Assembly: GCA_018873225.1 (NCBI GenBank)
Contig: JAEILZ010000007.1
Span: forward strand, 1,550,001 to 1,614,000
Source of the DNA: [Phialemoniopsis] sp. UDSM-2020
Lineage: Eukaryota; Ascomycota; Sordariomycetes; Thyridiales; Thyridiaceae
Reading direction: 5' to 3'
Length of the DNA stretch: 64,000 bases
The translations under genes and the position numbers were made by a program. Shown here one piece after another: positions 1 to 12,050 of this stretch; within the stretch, counting starts at the first letter, position 1, and each line of letters starts with the position of its first letter. The notes under the pieces were generated by a model. It did no database searches. It was not told where the DNA came from and saw only the letters and a program-made list of their open reading frames with translations.

Positions 1-208
1 TGAACATGTCAAATCATTTGTCCATTTCCATTCTGGAATGCTATTCGCTTAGGCAGGGTTTCCTGGAGCAGTGAAGGCAGACCAACCGTGTTTCTCAGAT
101 CAGTTGAGATGACACAGAGGTGTTAAACTTTTGAACAAACACAGGCCAATGGTGGCAGAACGTCCATTAATCTATACTTCGTCTATAAAAAGCATTCTTT
201 GCAACCCA
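1..208. other. 3' flank of the aldo/keto reductase gene
   Basis: This stretch lies downstream of the minus-strand reductase stop codon and presumably holds its 3' UTR. No gene-like open frame or RNA gene is visible. The neighbour to the left is outside the window. Confidence 0.6.
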
Positions 209-1487
209 TTAAGACCGGCTGATGATCTTGCCGCCCTCGACAACGGTACCGTGGTTCTTGTCCGGGAAGCCAAAGTTGATGCCGAACGGCGGGTACACGT
301 AGCGCTCGTGCTTGCCCTCCTTGCCCAGCTTGTCCGAGTAATCGTCGAGCAGCTTGCTGTCCTCGGCGGACAGGTCGACGAGCTTCAGGTTCTCCTTGAT
401 GCGCTCCTCAGTGACCGACTTGGCCAGCACCGTGCTTTCGCGGGGAACTACGAAGGAAAAGACATCAGCAACCAAGGACGCAAAGGGTTTTGAGGGGGGT
501 TATGGCTTACTGTGGTAGCTGAGCAGGATCGACGCGGGGCTGACCTTGTACTTCTCGGCCAGCTTGACGACGGGCTCGGCCTTGAACAGCGGGCCGCCCG
601 TGCTGCCGAGCGGGCTGTAAGCCATGATGTGGATGCCCTTGGCCTTGCAGAGGTCGACGACGTCCTGCTGCGGCAGCGCGGGGTGGTTCTCGATCTGGTT
701 GACGGCGGGGACGATCTTGGCCTTGGCGAGCAGCTGCTCGAGGTAGCGGACAGAGTACTGCGAAGCAAGATGTCAGTATAGCACGCGGATCTCCGGGGCC
801 AGGGGGCTAGCCTACATTGCTGACACCAATGGCCTTGACCTTGCCGGTGGCAACGAGGGCCTCCATTTGCGCCCAGGTGTTGGTGTGGTCGTGCTCCCAA
901 ACGAGGTCGCGCTCGCCGTTGGGCAGCTTGGGGAAGCGGTCGTGGTTGCCGTTGGGGTTCATCGCCACAGGCCAGTGCTGCACATCGCATTAGCCCAGTC
1001 TCCTCACAGTCCTGTCAGGGCCATGCTCGACTTACCACAAGGTACAGGTCAACGTAGTCGAGACCCAAGCTCTTGAGCGACTTGTCCAGGCACTCCTCGA
1101 CGCGCGTGCTGTACGTGCCCCACACCTTGCTCACGACGAAGACGTCCTCACGCTTGATACCTGAGTCGAAGCCGGCCTTGAGGCCCTGGCCGACCTCGTC
1201 CTCGTTGCCGTAGCAGTAGGCGCCGTCAATGAGGCGGTAGCCGGCCTTGAGCGCAACCTCGACGGCCTTGCTGACCTGGCCCGGGTCGGCTTGCCATGTG
1301 CCTGCAGTGGCGGGTTAATGTTTGGCGGCGGGGTAGAGGTAGAGGGGCAGCGCATACCGAAGCCAAGCTTGGGAATCTTGGTCCCGTTGTTGAGGGTATA
1401 CGTCTCGTCAGCCATTGTGGTGGTAAAGTAGCGTCGTACAGCAGGTACGGCGGCGGATGTGAATCTCGAAAGTGGGCGCAAGACCAT
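209..1487 (-). CDS. NADP(H)-dependent aldo/keto reductase, probably mitochondrial
   Basis: Five exons (1487-1358, 1301-1036, 977-816, 757-511, 447-209) give 347 aa. Family knowledge: aldo/keto reductases are (beta/alpha)8-barrel enzymes that reduce carbonyls with NADPH. Visible signatures are the N-terminal barrel start IPKLGFGTW; IDGAYCYGNEDEVG with the Asp and Tyr of the catalytic tetrad; the Lys in VVSKVWGTY; the His in YLVHWP; and the C-terminal cofactor-binding AKSVTEERIKEN. From Met25 the protein is 323 aa, the usual family length. The first 24 residues are Arg-rich, lack acidic residues and end in RRYFTTT, which looks like a mitochondrial presequence. I therefore chose the upstream ATG at 1487, although initiation at 1415 would give a cytosolic form. 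The exact substrate cannot be read from sequence. Nearest families are the fungal glycerol/glyceraldehyde and GCY1/YPR1-type reductases. Confidence 0.94.
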
Positions 1488-2331
1488 GCAGTTCTTTGCG
1501 CGTACTGGTTTGTTCCTTCGAGCTCTTTTCTAAAAGCACCTCTGATCGATGATCCTAGCTTCTCGTTTCGACTTTAGGCAGAATGTGCGGTACCGGCGTC
1601 TGTTTCAAGACTTTCTACGTTTTCTCTTCCTTTCTTTGGAGGCGGGGTGGAGGGGTATCTTATGAGATCACAGCAATGCAGGAACACTTTCTAGAAAACT
1701 ACCAGAATCCCGGAGGCGACGAACCGGGCAGTCTTAATAGACAAAATAGAAAAGCAGCTACCCCAATTCGCGCGGATAATCTTGGATCATTCTCCGCACG
1801 GCCGCGCCAAGTGTCGCAGATGTCACGCCTCGACGCCCTCCATCACGTAATTCCCGCGAGGAGCGAAGGCCGATCGGGCGGCCGTTTTTGGTGGCACACC
1901 ACCACACACCCCACGTTTAGCCTCTCCTCGAGCACCCGCCAGTCCCCGCTACCTGCGCTCGTGGATGTGCGCCGGCCTATCGGTCGGGACAACCTCCGGG
2001 GATCGGTGGGGATTGCGTGACTAAGGAGAGCTTTTAGAGCTTTCTATTTGGTGCTGTGGCTCTGGCGGGAAAACTAGGCCGGCCCAGATCGGGTGCCTTT
2101 CCCCCGACACTTTCTCCGACGTGACGTCCTCCGACATGTGAGACGGGCAGCCAAGACTAGAGTGGACAGCAAAGCCGGGTTCGGGGGCAACACGGTTTTT
2201 ATATACTGCACGCAGGCGATGAGGCATCTCTGAAGCGGTGGAACCATCTCAATTTGTCCGAGGGAAATGGTATGGCCCGTCAACTCAATCTCGGTCACTG
2301 CACCTAGACTTGTCGCTCTGTTCCGACGCGG
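1488..2331. other. Intergenic region and promoter of the reductase
   Basis: About 840 bp separate the reductase start from the upstream minus-strand gene. A pyrimidine-rich patch lies near 1610-1640. A GCGGGG (CreA-like) and an AGGGG (STRE-like) element lie near 1642-1655, but both are short enough to occur by chance. The open frame at 1583-2020 has no protein-like features. Confidence 0.5.
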
Positions 2332-4725
2332 CTAATTGCCCAATGGAGTTGGATAGATGAGGTCAAAGAGCACGCTCTCCAAGTCAGCCAACAAGGCAGC
2401 TTCCAAGTCACCCTTGAACATGGCTTTGAAATGCTGCCTTGCCATCGCCCTCGTCAACATTTCCGCGGTCTGAGCCTTTGTCTTGAATTGATGCCTCGCT
2501 GTTGTAGCTGTCACTTCTTGATCGAAAACCAGTGCTACCAAGTCGTATTTCTTGGCAAGCTCCTGGACCTTTGGAATGCCTGCAGAGGAGGTGTTGACCA
2601 TTAGAATACTTCAGCCAGACCATAGTCGGTTTGGACTGTACCTTACCGCAGGTAGAGATTGGGCTCTCCTCTATTAGCCCCTGCTCATTGTGTAGACCAG
2701 TATAAGTACGCCACATTTCATTCTTATATTGTGGATTGTCCTTGAGACAGGTGTCATATGACGCCGCGAGATACATGAGCGCGTTCAGCTTGCTGGATTC
2801 AATGATGTGAGAGGCTTTCAGAAGCGCGTTAGCTTTGCCCTTGGGTGCAAGACGAGCATTACCTCACCTCTGACTATAACGTCTTCAGGACCTTTGAAAT
2901 ACTGTCCAAGCTGATCCAAAAGCTCTGGATTGTCGGCGGAATGATCTACAAGTTGTAGGCTGTTCATCCTACACCACTTTAGATAGTGCCAGAAGCGACG
3001 TGGAGGAAATCGAAGGTATTCGTCTCTGAGAAACCCGCGAGCTTTCTGGCGTACCCGTTCGTCGATACCGGTTGACCAAACATCGATCATTGTTTGTAAA
3101 TTGAACATCAATCTTGCTTGCTCGAGGTCCTTGGCGATAGTTCTCTTTGACCCGCCTAGGATGATTCATTAACACCATCCGGAGGAAGAGAGAGAGAAAG
3201 AAAAGGAAATGCTCCTCCACAAACCTAATATTTGATACAGTTTCATTGTCTCGGTTGAATTCCCATCTGACATGTTTTCGGCCAACGAGGGAAGCAACCG
3301 TCTCATCTGCTCCATCTCCTCCTGCATTATCCAGCGCTTCACCTCGTCATCTAGCACTGGCATTTCGACTTCTTCCCAGACGGGCTCTTTATCGGATCCC
3401 ATCTGCTTCGATATTTGCGCCAGCTTCTTCAGGAACGGAAGGCGCAGATCGCCCGGGAGTCGTGTAACACGCTTCCCGACTTGGCCGGGCGCCGTCAGGT
3501 AATCCTCGAGGACGCGCCGGAAGTTTTCCCTGGAGCGGAACACTATGATCTTGCAGGTGCTCGCGTTGTCCAAGAATATGCCGTGAATCTTGTTCATATG
3601 CGTGGTGTTGAGGGGGGCAAACTTGAAGAAGAATCTGTGATTTGACCGCGCAGAGCCGTCCTCGCCATCGTTCAGCTGCAGCATACCGTTCATGAATCGA
3701 GTGTAGTTGTTGCCAGCCTTTGAGATGGGAAGGTCGGCCAGCACGGACTTGGTCTCGTCACCATGAGTTTCCTTCACCATGGACCAAAGAGCAGTTCTCA
3801 TGGCTTTCACTGCACCGTGAGCTGGCTCGTCTGAAAGCAAACTGCTCCGAAGAATGATCATGAGTTTCGGGGAGATGGGAGCAAACTCATGGAGACTCAG
3901 CCACGATAGCTCCTCCAACTGACCAGTCTCAGTGTTGACCATCACCTTGGTAGGTCCTTCGTAGACATGGTAGCAGGTGTCGGTGACAATGAACTCGTCG
4001 CAAGGATCAGATGGGGTGCAGATGGCCATGAACATCATTTGGCAGTGAATAATCACCCATAATGCATCGTCGGGGTACATTCGCTTAGGCAGTTCGTGCA
4101 CCCACTTCAGCTCGTCGTCCATCTCCAGCTGGACAATGACCTTGATGTTGTCGAGCCATACATCAATCGGTCTCTTGAAGCCCTTCTGCTGCATGTACTT
4201 CAGCATCTGGGCCCGATCGTTTGCGATATAGTCTGCCGCCGTTTCGTGATTGTAACGCCCGTAGAAGCTCGGTCCTCGGTACTTCATGATGAAGAGGAAC
4301 TTGCGAAGGAGGTTTCTCTCGCTGCGCGCGAGCCAGACGCCTTTCTCCTTGGCATCATGAGACGTGGTGATTTTGCGCAGGACCTCGCTGGCGTCGGACT
4401 CCAGTTTACTGAGCATGCCTTCGATGCGCTGCTGCTCGGGCAAGAGCCTCGAAGTGTCGATGTACATGTCCTGCTCCCCAAGGACACGCTTCACCGGCTT
4501 TTGGATTATGGCCGGCACGGCGGTCGATAGGTCGAGGCAGTCGACGACGGCATCGCCGCCACCCGAGCGTTTCCTCCTGCCAGTGGCCCTGCCATTTGGA
4601 CGCACAAAGTTCTTCAGCAGGAACTGGGGAACAAAGTGGTGATACTGTGATGTTGCAGAGCTGGCAGGCATCGCGACTGGGGCTTTCTGCTTGTGTTGGT
4701 TCCCTCGAGTAGACATCTTGGGCAC
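2332..4725 (-). CDS. DUF4238 domain protein
   Basis: Four exons (4725-3225, 3155-2868, 2814-2647, 2579-2332) give 734 aa. The third intron-free join was fixed by a GCTAAC branch site just upstream of its 3' splice site at 2815. Residues about 28-40 read HHFVPQFLLKNF, the defining N-terminal signature of DUF4238, a family found in bacteria, archaea and fungi with no established biochemical role. A conserved central block (residues roughly 100-310) carries several Trp/His-containing helices. The C-terminal third, encoded by the small exons, is mostly helical in appearance. No signal peptide or membrane segment is seen. A second possible start (MSTRGNQ) lies three codons downstream at 4716. The gene sits between the reductase and SED5 in the same orientation but with separate promoters, so the context does not reveal a function. 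The family call is firm; the role is unknown. Confidence 0.85.
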
Positions 4726-5145
4726 ATTAGACTTTTTGGGCTGACTTGTTCAAGGTCTCCTCTCAAAGTGCAGTTTGATGGGAGGGGGTTTATTGTCCGC
4801 CCACATTTCTTCTGCGGTGTGACCGGCCTGCAGTTGGCCAGCCTCTCAGAGTTGCAGTATTCCTTTGTATTTGATTTGATCTTGGCTACCCTAGAGCCCA
4901 AGAGCCGAGCCATCGAGACTCAGCTGGTCTAAACTAGCCCATATTGCATGCTGACAAGTGTACAAACAAAGGGAACCCGATGGGGGGAAGGTATCCGACG
5001 AGAAATGTCTATAGCCGCTGCCGCCGTGATGAAAAGGCAGACAGGTCCACGAGTGCATGATTAGAAAAACAGTGGTGGTATTAGTACAAGGCAGCCCCGA
5101 AACCAAACTCCGTAATTGATGCACATCCAGTCGTCCCTCGCGATC
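4726..5145. other. Intergenic region between the DUF4238 gene and SED5
   Basis: These 420 bp contain the promoter of the DUF4238 gene and the 3' UTR of SED5. No gene, repeat or RNA structure stands out. Confidence 0.5.
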
Positions 5146-6281
5146 TTAGCCTGCGATCAGAACCCATAATAAGAAGAATATCATGAGGACACCAAACATC
5201 TGTGGGTAAGGGTCAGCAAAGAATGTCGGGATGCTAGAGGGGGTTGCCGGGAAGGAGCACTGACCTTGGCTATCAGCCACCTGTTGCCGCTTACTCGGCC
5301 CCAGTACTTGAGAAGTTCTCTCTGTGCGCCGGTGACGTTGTCGACGACATCCTCAGCTGTAGCAATTGTTAGCCGCCTGCCCTCATCCTAGAATGATCCA
5401 GGTAAACTCACTGTTAGCGTCGATCCTCTCAATGACCTCGGTCTGCTCCGACACCATCTGCGCGAGCTGGCTAAAGATGCCGCCTAGCTCGCTAATGGTC
5501 TTCTCAATGGCCTCAATGGCCTCCCCTCTCTGCTGGATGTACTGGTTCTGTGGCTGCGCCTCCTCCATCTGCAGCAGCTGCTGGTCGCCTACGGGGTTCA
5601 GCGACAGCAGGTCGGCGCCTGGCGAGGGGGTGCCGCGGTTCGGTGTGCCGTAGAGCGGCGAGGCGGACTGCTGCAGGGCTGGGTTGACGCCTTGGGAGAC
5701 GGACGAGATGAAGTTCTCGGTGCGCGAGCGCGAGGCCTGGATGTTCTTTGTGCGCACCTCGAGCACGTCCTTGAAGTTGGCCGAGACGTCCGAGAGCTTT
5801 CCCTGCAGCAGGAATACGACGTTCTTGTTGTGCTCACCCTCCTGGTCGGCCTTGGGGTGCTGCTGCCGCGAGAGCGTCTGGAGGGAGGAGATCTGGTTGT
5901 TGAGGGAGGAAAGGTCCTGCTTGATGACGAAAGTGAGCTCGTTGATCTCGACGGGCCTGTCGTCGAAGAGCGTCTTGCGCTTCGCCACTGTAGAGTGCCT
6001 CGTTAGCTTGTTTCTACCTCCATAGTAAGAGACAGCTACTTACGCTGTGCCAACTTCTCCAGCTTGCCCATGGTCGCCGAGATGCCCCGTCCAATCTCGG
6101 CGGCCTTGCGGGCAAACTCTGATCTCGTCGGCCGGCGGTCGCCATTCGCCTCGGCCTTTTGCGTGTCTGTGAGAAGAGACCGGCGCTGGGCGCCGACCTT
6201 TGACTGCGCCTGCTTGCGCTGGGCTTGTGCGAGGACCGATTTGAACTCGGCGGTCCGGTCTTGAACGGATGCGACGGCCAT
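5146..6281 (-). CDS. sed5: Golgi t-SNARE syntaxin 5 homologue (Sed5)
   Basis: Four exons (6281-6044, 5987-5412, 5356-5265, 5199-5146) give 319 aa, the family's usual length. Sed5 is the Qa-SNARE of the cis-Golgi. It pairs with Bos1, Bet1, Ykt6, Sec22 and others for ER-Golgi and intra-Golgi fusion. The N terminus carries the Sly1-binding peptide with DRTAEF at residues 8-13. An Habc-like helical region follows. The SNARE motif spans about 228-290 and has the zero-layer Gln in SEQTEVIERID. A single C-terminal anchor ends the protein (MFGVLMIFFLLWVLIAG). An intron splits the zero-layer-proximal codons (DANTED) and another falls just before the anchor. Start choice is secure because the Sly1 peptide must be N-terminal. 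It is transcribed divergently from the next gene, about 2.3 kb away. Confidence 0.97.
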
Positions 6282-8616
6282 GGTGGCGATGTGATGCGGC
6301 GCGTAGCTACGAGTCGTATGGATGGGGAGACCTGTCCTCGATCGCGCCCCGAGTCCTCCTTTCTTATCGAGTCGCTTTCGAGGCAGCTAGTGACAAAGCC
6401 TCGAGTCTGGAGAGAATCGGTGTTGCTAGCTCCGGACAATTCGGGGGATGATGCGTCTTCGTTTCAGGGGTTGTGAAAGTTCCGGATGTTGGCGCGCGCG
6501 GCTGTTCGATGTGCTAAAGGAGAGGTCGAATCTGAATGGTCGAAGGCTGATATTATTAAAGTGTATATTCGCCGCGCACGGTGTATGAAGCGCAAAGAGA
6601 GGGGCAGGAGAGCCTGTGACGAAGGGTAAAAGACCAGACAAGAGACAGTTGAGGATTGCGTTGCGAGAGTGGAGTACGTGATGTCGCCAAAGGGCAGCAC
6701 ATCCTCTGGCTTGGAAACGTGGTTTTAGTTTGCCTCATTTCCATTGGTAACACGAGCCAGGGATGGCGATGGATGCCTGAGGCAACAACTTCTTTTACCA
6801 GAAGACACCTACGACAACACGCTTCACGAGCTGGATGCTACATCGGCATCGTATTTGTGCATTTAAAAAGTGCATCACAAGACTGATACCTATCTGGACA
6901 ATCTTCGACTTCTATCCTATACACGCGTGCTTATGAAATACTCTCATTCTTGGCAAAAGGATGTTGCATATGAATGCATAAACTGATGTCTCCCCTTTTG
7001 GGATTGACGATCACTCGAACCATGGTACTCGGCATCACAAGTCCAACATCATTCTCATCCCAGAGTCTTGTCCTCGGATCATGACTTCTGATAACGCCAA
7101 GATGTTGGGGAAAGGCCCATTACCAAAAGAAGAAAATGCCAAATTGGAGGAGTTCTGCAGCAGAGCCGTCGGCCACACTGGACTGGCCGATGTCATTTCA
7201 AATTTCTTTTTTTGTTTCTCTCTCCATCTTTAGCCCCGTCCGGGATGACGGCACCCCCTGTCATTGCAGATCCCTCGCGAGGCCGACAGGCAGACTTCAA
7301 TTATACCCCTAGCTAATAATAACGGCGACCCTGGGCATCACAACTTTTCGTGCTGCGTTGGATGGGTCACAGCCAGCAGGTGGCCCTGGCCGTTGTACAA
7401 ACTCGCACGATCCAACATGCTAAGCTTTTGGGTAGATGGCCAGTGTGTCGTGTTGGTCCAACATTCATCAAGCTGTGGCGCAGCCTGGTGTGTATTGCGT
7501 GGGCAACATGCCAGAGGCAAGACAGGACTAGTGGGTAGAAAAAGTGCTTGTCTCGAGGTGACACCCGCATACAAGAGAAGTGTCATCTTACTCTGTCTCT
7601 GTCCTTTTGGGGGCGATGCTCTCGAAAACGGTGGGCGATGAACGGGTGACACGAGGCGTGACGCAATGTTGCAAGCCACTAGCTCGACTCCCCCTGGCAT
7701 GTGCGCACCCACTAACGACACACTCTATTCCTACTGACAATCCAGCACCGCAAGGAACGAAGAGAGAAAGGCATTTCTGGCTAAAGCTGCTGCTGTGTGA
7801 TACCGTTGTGAGAGAACAAGAGACAGGGAGTGTCTGGACCATCGACATTATCCGGACATCCGCGGTGAACACTTAGCTGGCGGTTTCGTTTTGTGCTCCA
7901 TCTTGCTCAGTGATTTCCCCCCTGCTGAACCCCCGCCAAAATGGAGTCCAGCTGTTCTAGCGTGTCTTTAGTGCCACCTGGGCGGTTGATCTTGGTGTGA
8001 AGGGCCCCCAAGCAGAGACCTACCCGTGCCTCGCGCCACCGCCGTGATCCGTTCAAGCCAGCCGGGACTTTGGCTAGTGCAGTGCGCGGTCCAGGGCAGG
8101 TTTTCTTGTCTGTCGTCGTGTCCGAACTTCATTGAGATCTTCCCACCCCTGATTGACTGTACTGGTAGCCGGACAAGACATTGCGCATCTTGGGATTTGT
8201 GTGTTCTGTGTTTGAATTGTGGTCGTCTTCTTACTTTCTGTCCTCACAGTGAGCACCGCCCGCCGAATCGTCATCGATCTTGCAGGGACCAGACAGAACA
8301 GGTGTGCTGACGTTGCGGAATTGGGAAGCTCCCACGCCAACCCAATCGGATAACCTCGAGCTCTGCCACCACAGAGGCACAACGGTCCTGCTTCTGCACT
8401 CTTGGCTAAAGGTGTGCCACGCGTGCGAGCCTCTGCACTTTTCGCCTCCTGCAACCTTTTTCCTTCTCGCGCAGACGGCTTGCTCGGTTTCGCTCGAACG
8501 AGGCTGTCGTGCGCTTGTTCTCGACCCGATCCGACAGACATCATCTCACCGTCGCCGCCCAGGGAATGATGTTTTGAACCTAATACGAGGCGCTGCCGGG
8601 AACGATCAACTACGCA
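6282..8616. other. Divergent promoter region
   Basis: 2.3 kb lie between SED5 (minus) and the disordered-protein gene (plus). A T/C-rich tract lies at about 7205-7232. Open frames in all six frames are short and lack protein-like composition. The right part (from about 8000) is probably the leader of the downstream gene. Confidence 0.5.
8566..8577 (+). promoter_or_regulatory. Short upstream ORF (Met-Met-Phe-stop)
   Basis: ATG ATG TTT TGA ends 39 nt before the main start at 8617, so scanning ribosomes would meet it first if the leader includes it. It may reduce translation of the main frame. Transcript start unknown. Confidence 0.45.
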
Positions 8617-11600
8617 ATGGAAGGCACTTATGGCAACGCCTTCCGTTCCAACATTCAGTCTCCAATGCAAGTTCTGTCCTGTCGCCGGGCTAATCTCACC
8701 AGATTCCCATCGCCCCGATGCTAACTATCGTTATTGCGTACAGGAGTCCAAACACCCCAAGCGGTGGTCAGTACAAGACCAACGTCAACCGCACCAAGAC
8801 GAAGAAATGGGTCGAGGCCAAGGTCCAAAACTACGACGGCGACGACTGGGGCGCGGATGAGTACGGCGACGAGCCCGAGGAAGACATACCGCCTCCTCCA
8901 CCACCCAAACCCCTCGGTCCACGTCTGCCTGGCTCGAATCCCTCCAGTCAACCTCCTACACCACAATCCGCCGTTCATGCTGGCAAGCCCTTCTCGGCGT
9001 CCGGGTCGCCAGCCCCTTCACTAGGGCTGAAAGGTCCTTCGGGTCCGCCGGCATTACAGATCCAGACCCAGCAGCCGCCAGCTGCGGTTCCTCCCATCAA
9101 CTCTAAACCCGACGATGCTGGGCCCTCAAACGCACCTGCTGCTGCCCCGTCGGGTGCTCCCGCCGAACAGGTTACCTCACCGCAATCCGCTGGCGTGCCA
9201 CAGAGCGGGGTCACGGCCTCCAGCGTCTACTCACAGCCCAGCGCCCGCAATGTAAGCTCGCCCGTGACGGAAAGGCGCATGTCGCCCGCACCACAGTCTG
9301 CTGCAGGCGCAGTGCCGACCCGGTTTCCGCCCAGGAAGTCGAGCATGGGCCAGCAGGGCGCTCCAGACCTCTCCGAGATCATCCGCCCGACCGCTCGCCC
9401 AGACTCGGCGCAGGGCAAGCCGTGGATGGAAGGACGGCCCGCCTCGCCTCTGGGCCCCAGGTCGCCAGGTGGGCAGCCGTCGAACAAGCCCAACTTTATC
9501 CGCCCTGCCGACATCTATAGGAGGATGGAGGAGGAGAAGGAGAGGGAAAGGCTGTCCATGGACTCGAACCGGCCAAGCCTGGACAGCCTCGGTGCGCGAG
9601 GCAGCGAGCGTTCCAGTTCGCCCCTGAAGACCGACATGGAACAACGACGTGCGAGCTTTGGCAGAGGGGACGATGCGGAGCTGATCCGTGGCTCGAATCA
9701 GGGCTTGACACCCGTTGCGGAGAGAAAGAGTGAGTATGGGTTTGATGGCATGTTGGCGGGCTCGCAACAGCCAGGCCTGACTGAAGAGCCCAAGCCTGCC
9801 ATCGGTGCTGACGAGGACGGCGACCTGCGACGGTTTTCGACTAGCCCGAAGCTTCCCGACCTGGCTCGCATGTCTTTCTTTGGAGAGGACCTCTTTTCCA
9901 ACTCGGCCACTTTGCTTGCGAATGCACCACCGATGCCGACCATACCCGACCGCGAAACAGAATCGTCAGAGGAAGACACACCCAACGTCAGCGCCAAGCC
10001 CATCGTTCTCCCTACACAAGCCGCCTCGGAGACCTCATCTGAGGCCAGTCTGAAAGAGGAGGAGCTGAAGCCTGTCGAGAAGAGATCGTCCGAGGCACGG
10101 TCGATCCAGTCAGAGAAGGCCGCCGACAAGGGCAAGATTGCAGAGAAGGCCGGAGCGGGGAGTGCAGCAGATGCTCTGGCCCCGCCCAGGCCGTCACTCC
10201 CGGGCGGTTGGGTCACCGAGACTGGAGCTACGCCCAACGAAACCCCGGGCGAGACGTCCAAGGAGTTGTCGGGCACCAATGCACCTGCTGCTGTTCAGAG
10301 TACTGAACAAGCCCGGCTCCCTAACACTGACCAGCTCCAATTGCAAGCTGGCGATATTGGAACAGACGAGAGCAGTGATAACGACGACGATGTGACTTCG
10401 TCTCGGTCGCCAGGCACTCTGCCACCCCTCGACACGAGCACGAACGCACCGCCGATGGCTGAAGACAAGGTTATTATGCCACCACCGGTGCCCGCGGACT
10501 CGACGAGGCCGGATGCACCAGATGCCACACCGACGACGGCAACGTCAGACGTCCCTCCCACAGCGCCGCTCAACCCGCGCAAAAGTGAGATCTTCCCTTC
10601 AGACTTTGTGCCGCCTCAGAGCCTCGAACGCATCTCGACGATGAGCACGACGACCAACTCGCCGGTGAAAGAGAGTGACAAGCTGCGAGAGGAAATCATT
10701 AGGACGCTCAGCCCGGTCAAGGCATCAAACGAGTTCCCCGAGGTCAGTTCTGTCGATGCAGCACAACCCAGCCGCAACAATACCCGCGAGAGCACATACC
10801 TCAACGACGTCTACGGCGACTACTGGTCTGCCGAGGACAAGCCAGAAGACGAGGCTGGTGAAGGTACAGTGCTTGAAAAGGTAGACGAGGACGAGCAAGA
10901 GCCCGAGTCGGAAAAAGAGTCGGAGACGGCACCTGTACCTGCACCCGTGACTGTACCAATAGTACAAGAGACCGCACCCGTGGTCCTGGCTCCCCCGGAA
11001 CCCAAACCAGAGGCTGTAGCAGATCCAGTGCTCAACCCGCCAAATCTTAGCCCTCCGGCTTTGAACCCTCAGAGAGGTCAACAAACACAAGCCCACCTCC
11101 AAAAGCCTCCCATGGGCCGCCAGAGATTCTCTTGGGAGATGGACCCCGAGGAAGCAGCGGCTTCGCGTCAACCGCCACCACCCGTGCAACAAGCGCCGGT
11201 AGAGCACGAGCCAAAGAGCTTGGGCACCGGTATCGCGTCGAGGACACCGCCTGCAGCCAGCCCGACGGAGCAGGAGGCTTCTCAGGCACGGTCCGCACCG
11301 AACCCGGACGATCTGTCACCGAAGGTGTCCCTGCTCAGCTCGGCGGCTGCTGGCTCTGGCATCGGCGCCCCCGACCAGCTGTCGCCTGTATCTGCTATGA
11401 CGGAACAAAAATCACCACCGCTAGTCGCCCCTGAGCCGCATCGTCTCTCGCTCGCAGACGAAAAGGCCCAGATCCAGGGCTCTTCCTCTCTCGTTTCTCC
11501 CACCCCTCCTCCTTACGAGCATCCGGCCTTGGCCAAGGAGACCTCAACCCCACAAAGCCCATCGTCGCCGGCGACTGTTGCGCCGCCCACCGACCTTGAC

Positions 11601-12050
11601 AACATCGCCAACTTCCGTCAGATCCTGTCGTACCCCACCGCGGCAGAGCGCATCGCCAAATTTGAGGAGACGCGGCGGCTGTTCGCCAGTGCCAACTCGG
11701 GGCTGGCGGACTGGCTTGGCGGGATGCGGGGCCAGCCGGAGCACGGCGCGGCCACGGCGTCGATGCGCGACGCCATGGTTGCTGGACTGGTGTCTCCCAC
11801 TGGCGCGCCGGAGCAGCCTTACTACCAGCAATACTTGAATGCTAGCTCTCCAACAACGACGGCTGGACCGGGCCCACGACCGGCGACGGCGGGCCACCAC
11901 ATGAACACGACGTCGCAGTTTGGGTCGTCAAGCGAGTTTAGGCACTCAAGCGGGCAGGCGGCGGCTAAGAGCAAGGAGTTTTTGCAGTCGGCGGGCAAGA
12001 TGAGCAAGGGGTTGTTCAATAAGAGCAAGAAGAAGCTGCGGGCGCTGTAG
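8617..12050 (+). CDS. Large intrinsically disordered Pro/Ser-rich protein
   Basis: Two exons (8617-8666 and 8744-12050) give 1118 aa. The first exon codes for MEGTYGNAFRSNIQSP. The only join that keeps the frame with a good donor uses a GC-AG intron: AT|GCAAGT at 8667, CTAAC branch site at 8721, AG at 8743. The N-terminal 45 residues look conserved (NRTKTKKWVEAK, then an acidic YDGDDWGADEYG segment). A poly-Pro run follows, then about 850 residues of Pro/Ser/Glu-rich low-complexity sequence with RRMS, RRAS and RRFS sites. A second structured-looking block lies near residues 965-1020 (IANFRQILSYP, FEETRRLF, GLADWLGG). The protein ends in a Lys-rich tail (SKKKLRAL). I recognise the NRTKTKKWVEAK plus DDWG pattern from other fungal proteins but cannot assign a function. 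No membrane segment or enzyme motif is seen. Confidence 0.86.
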
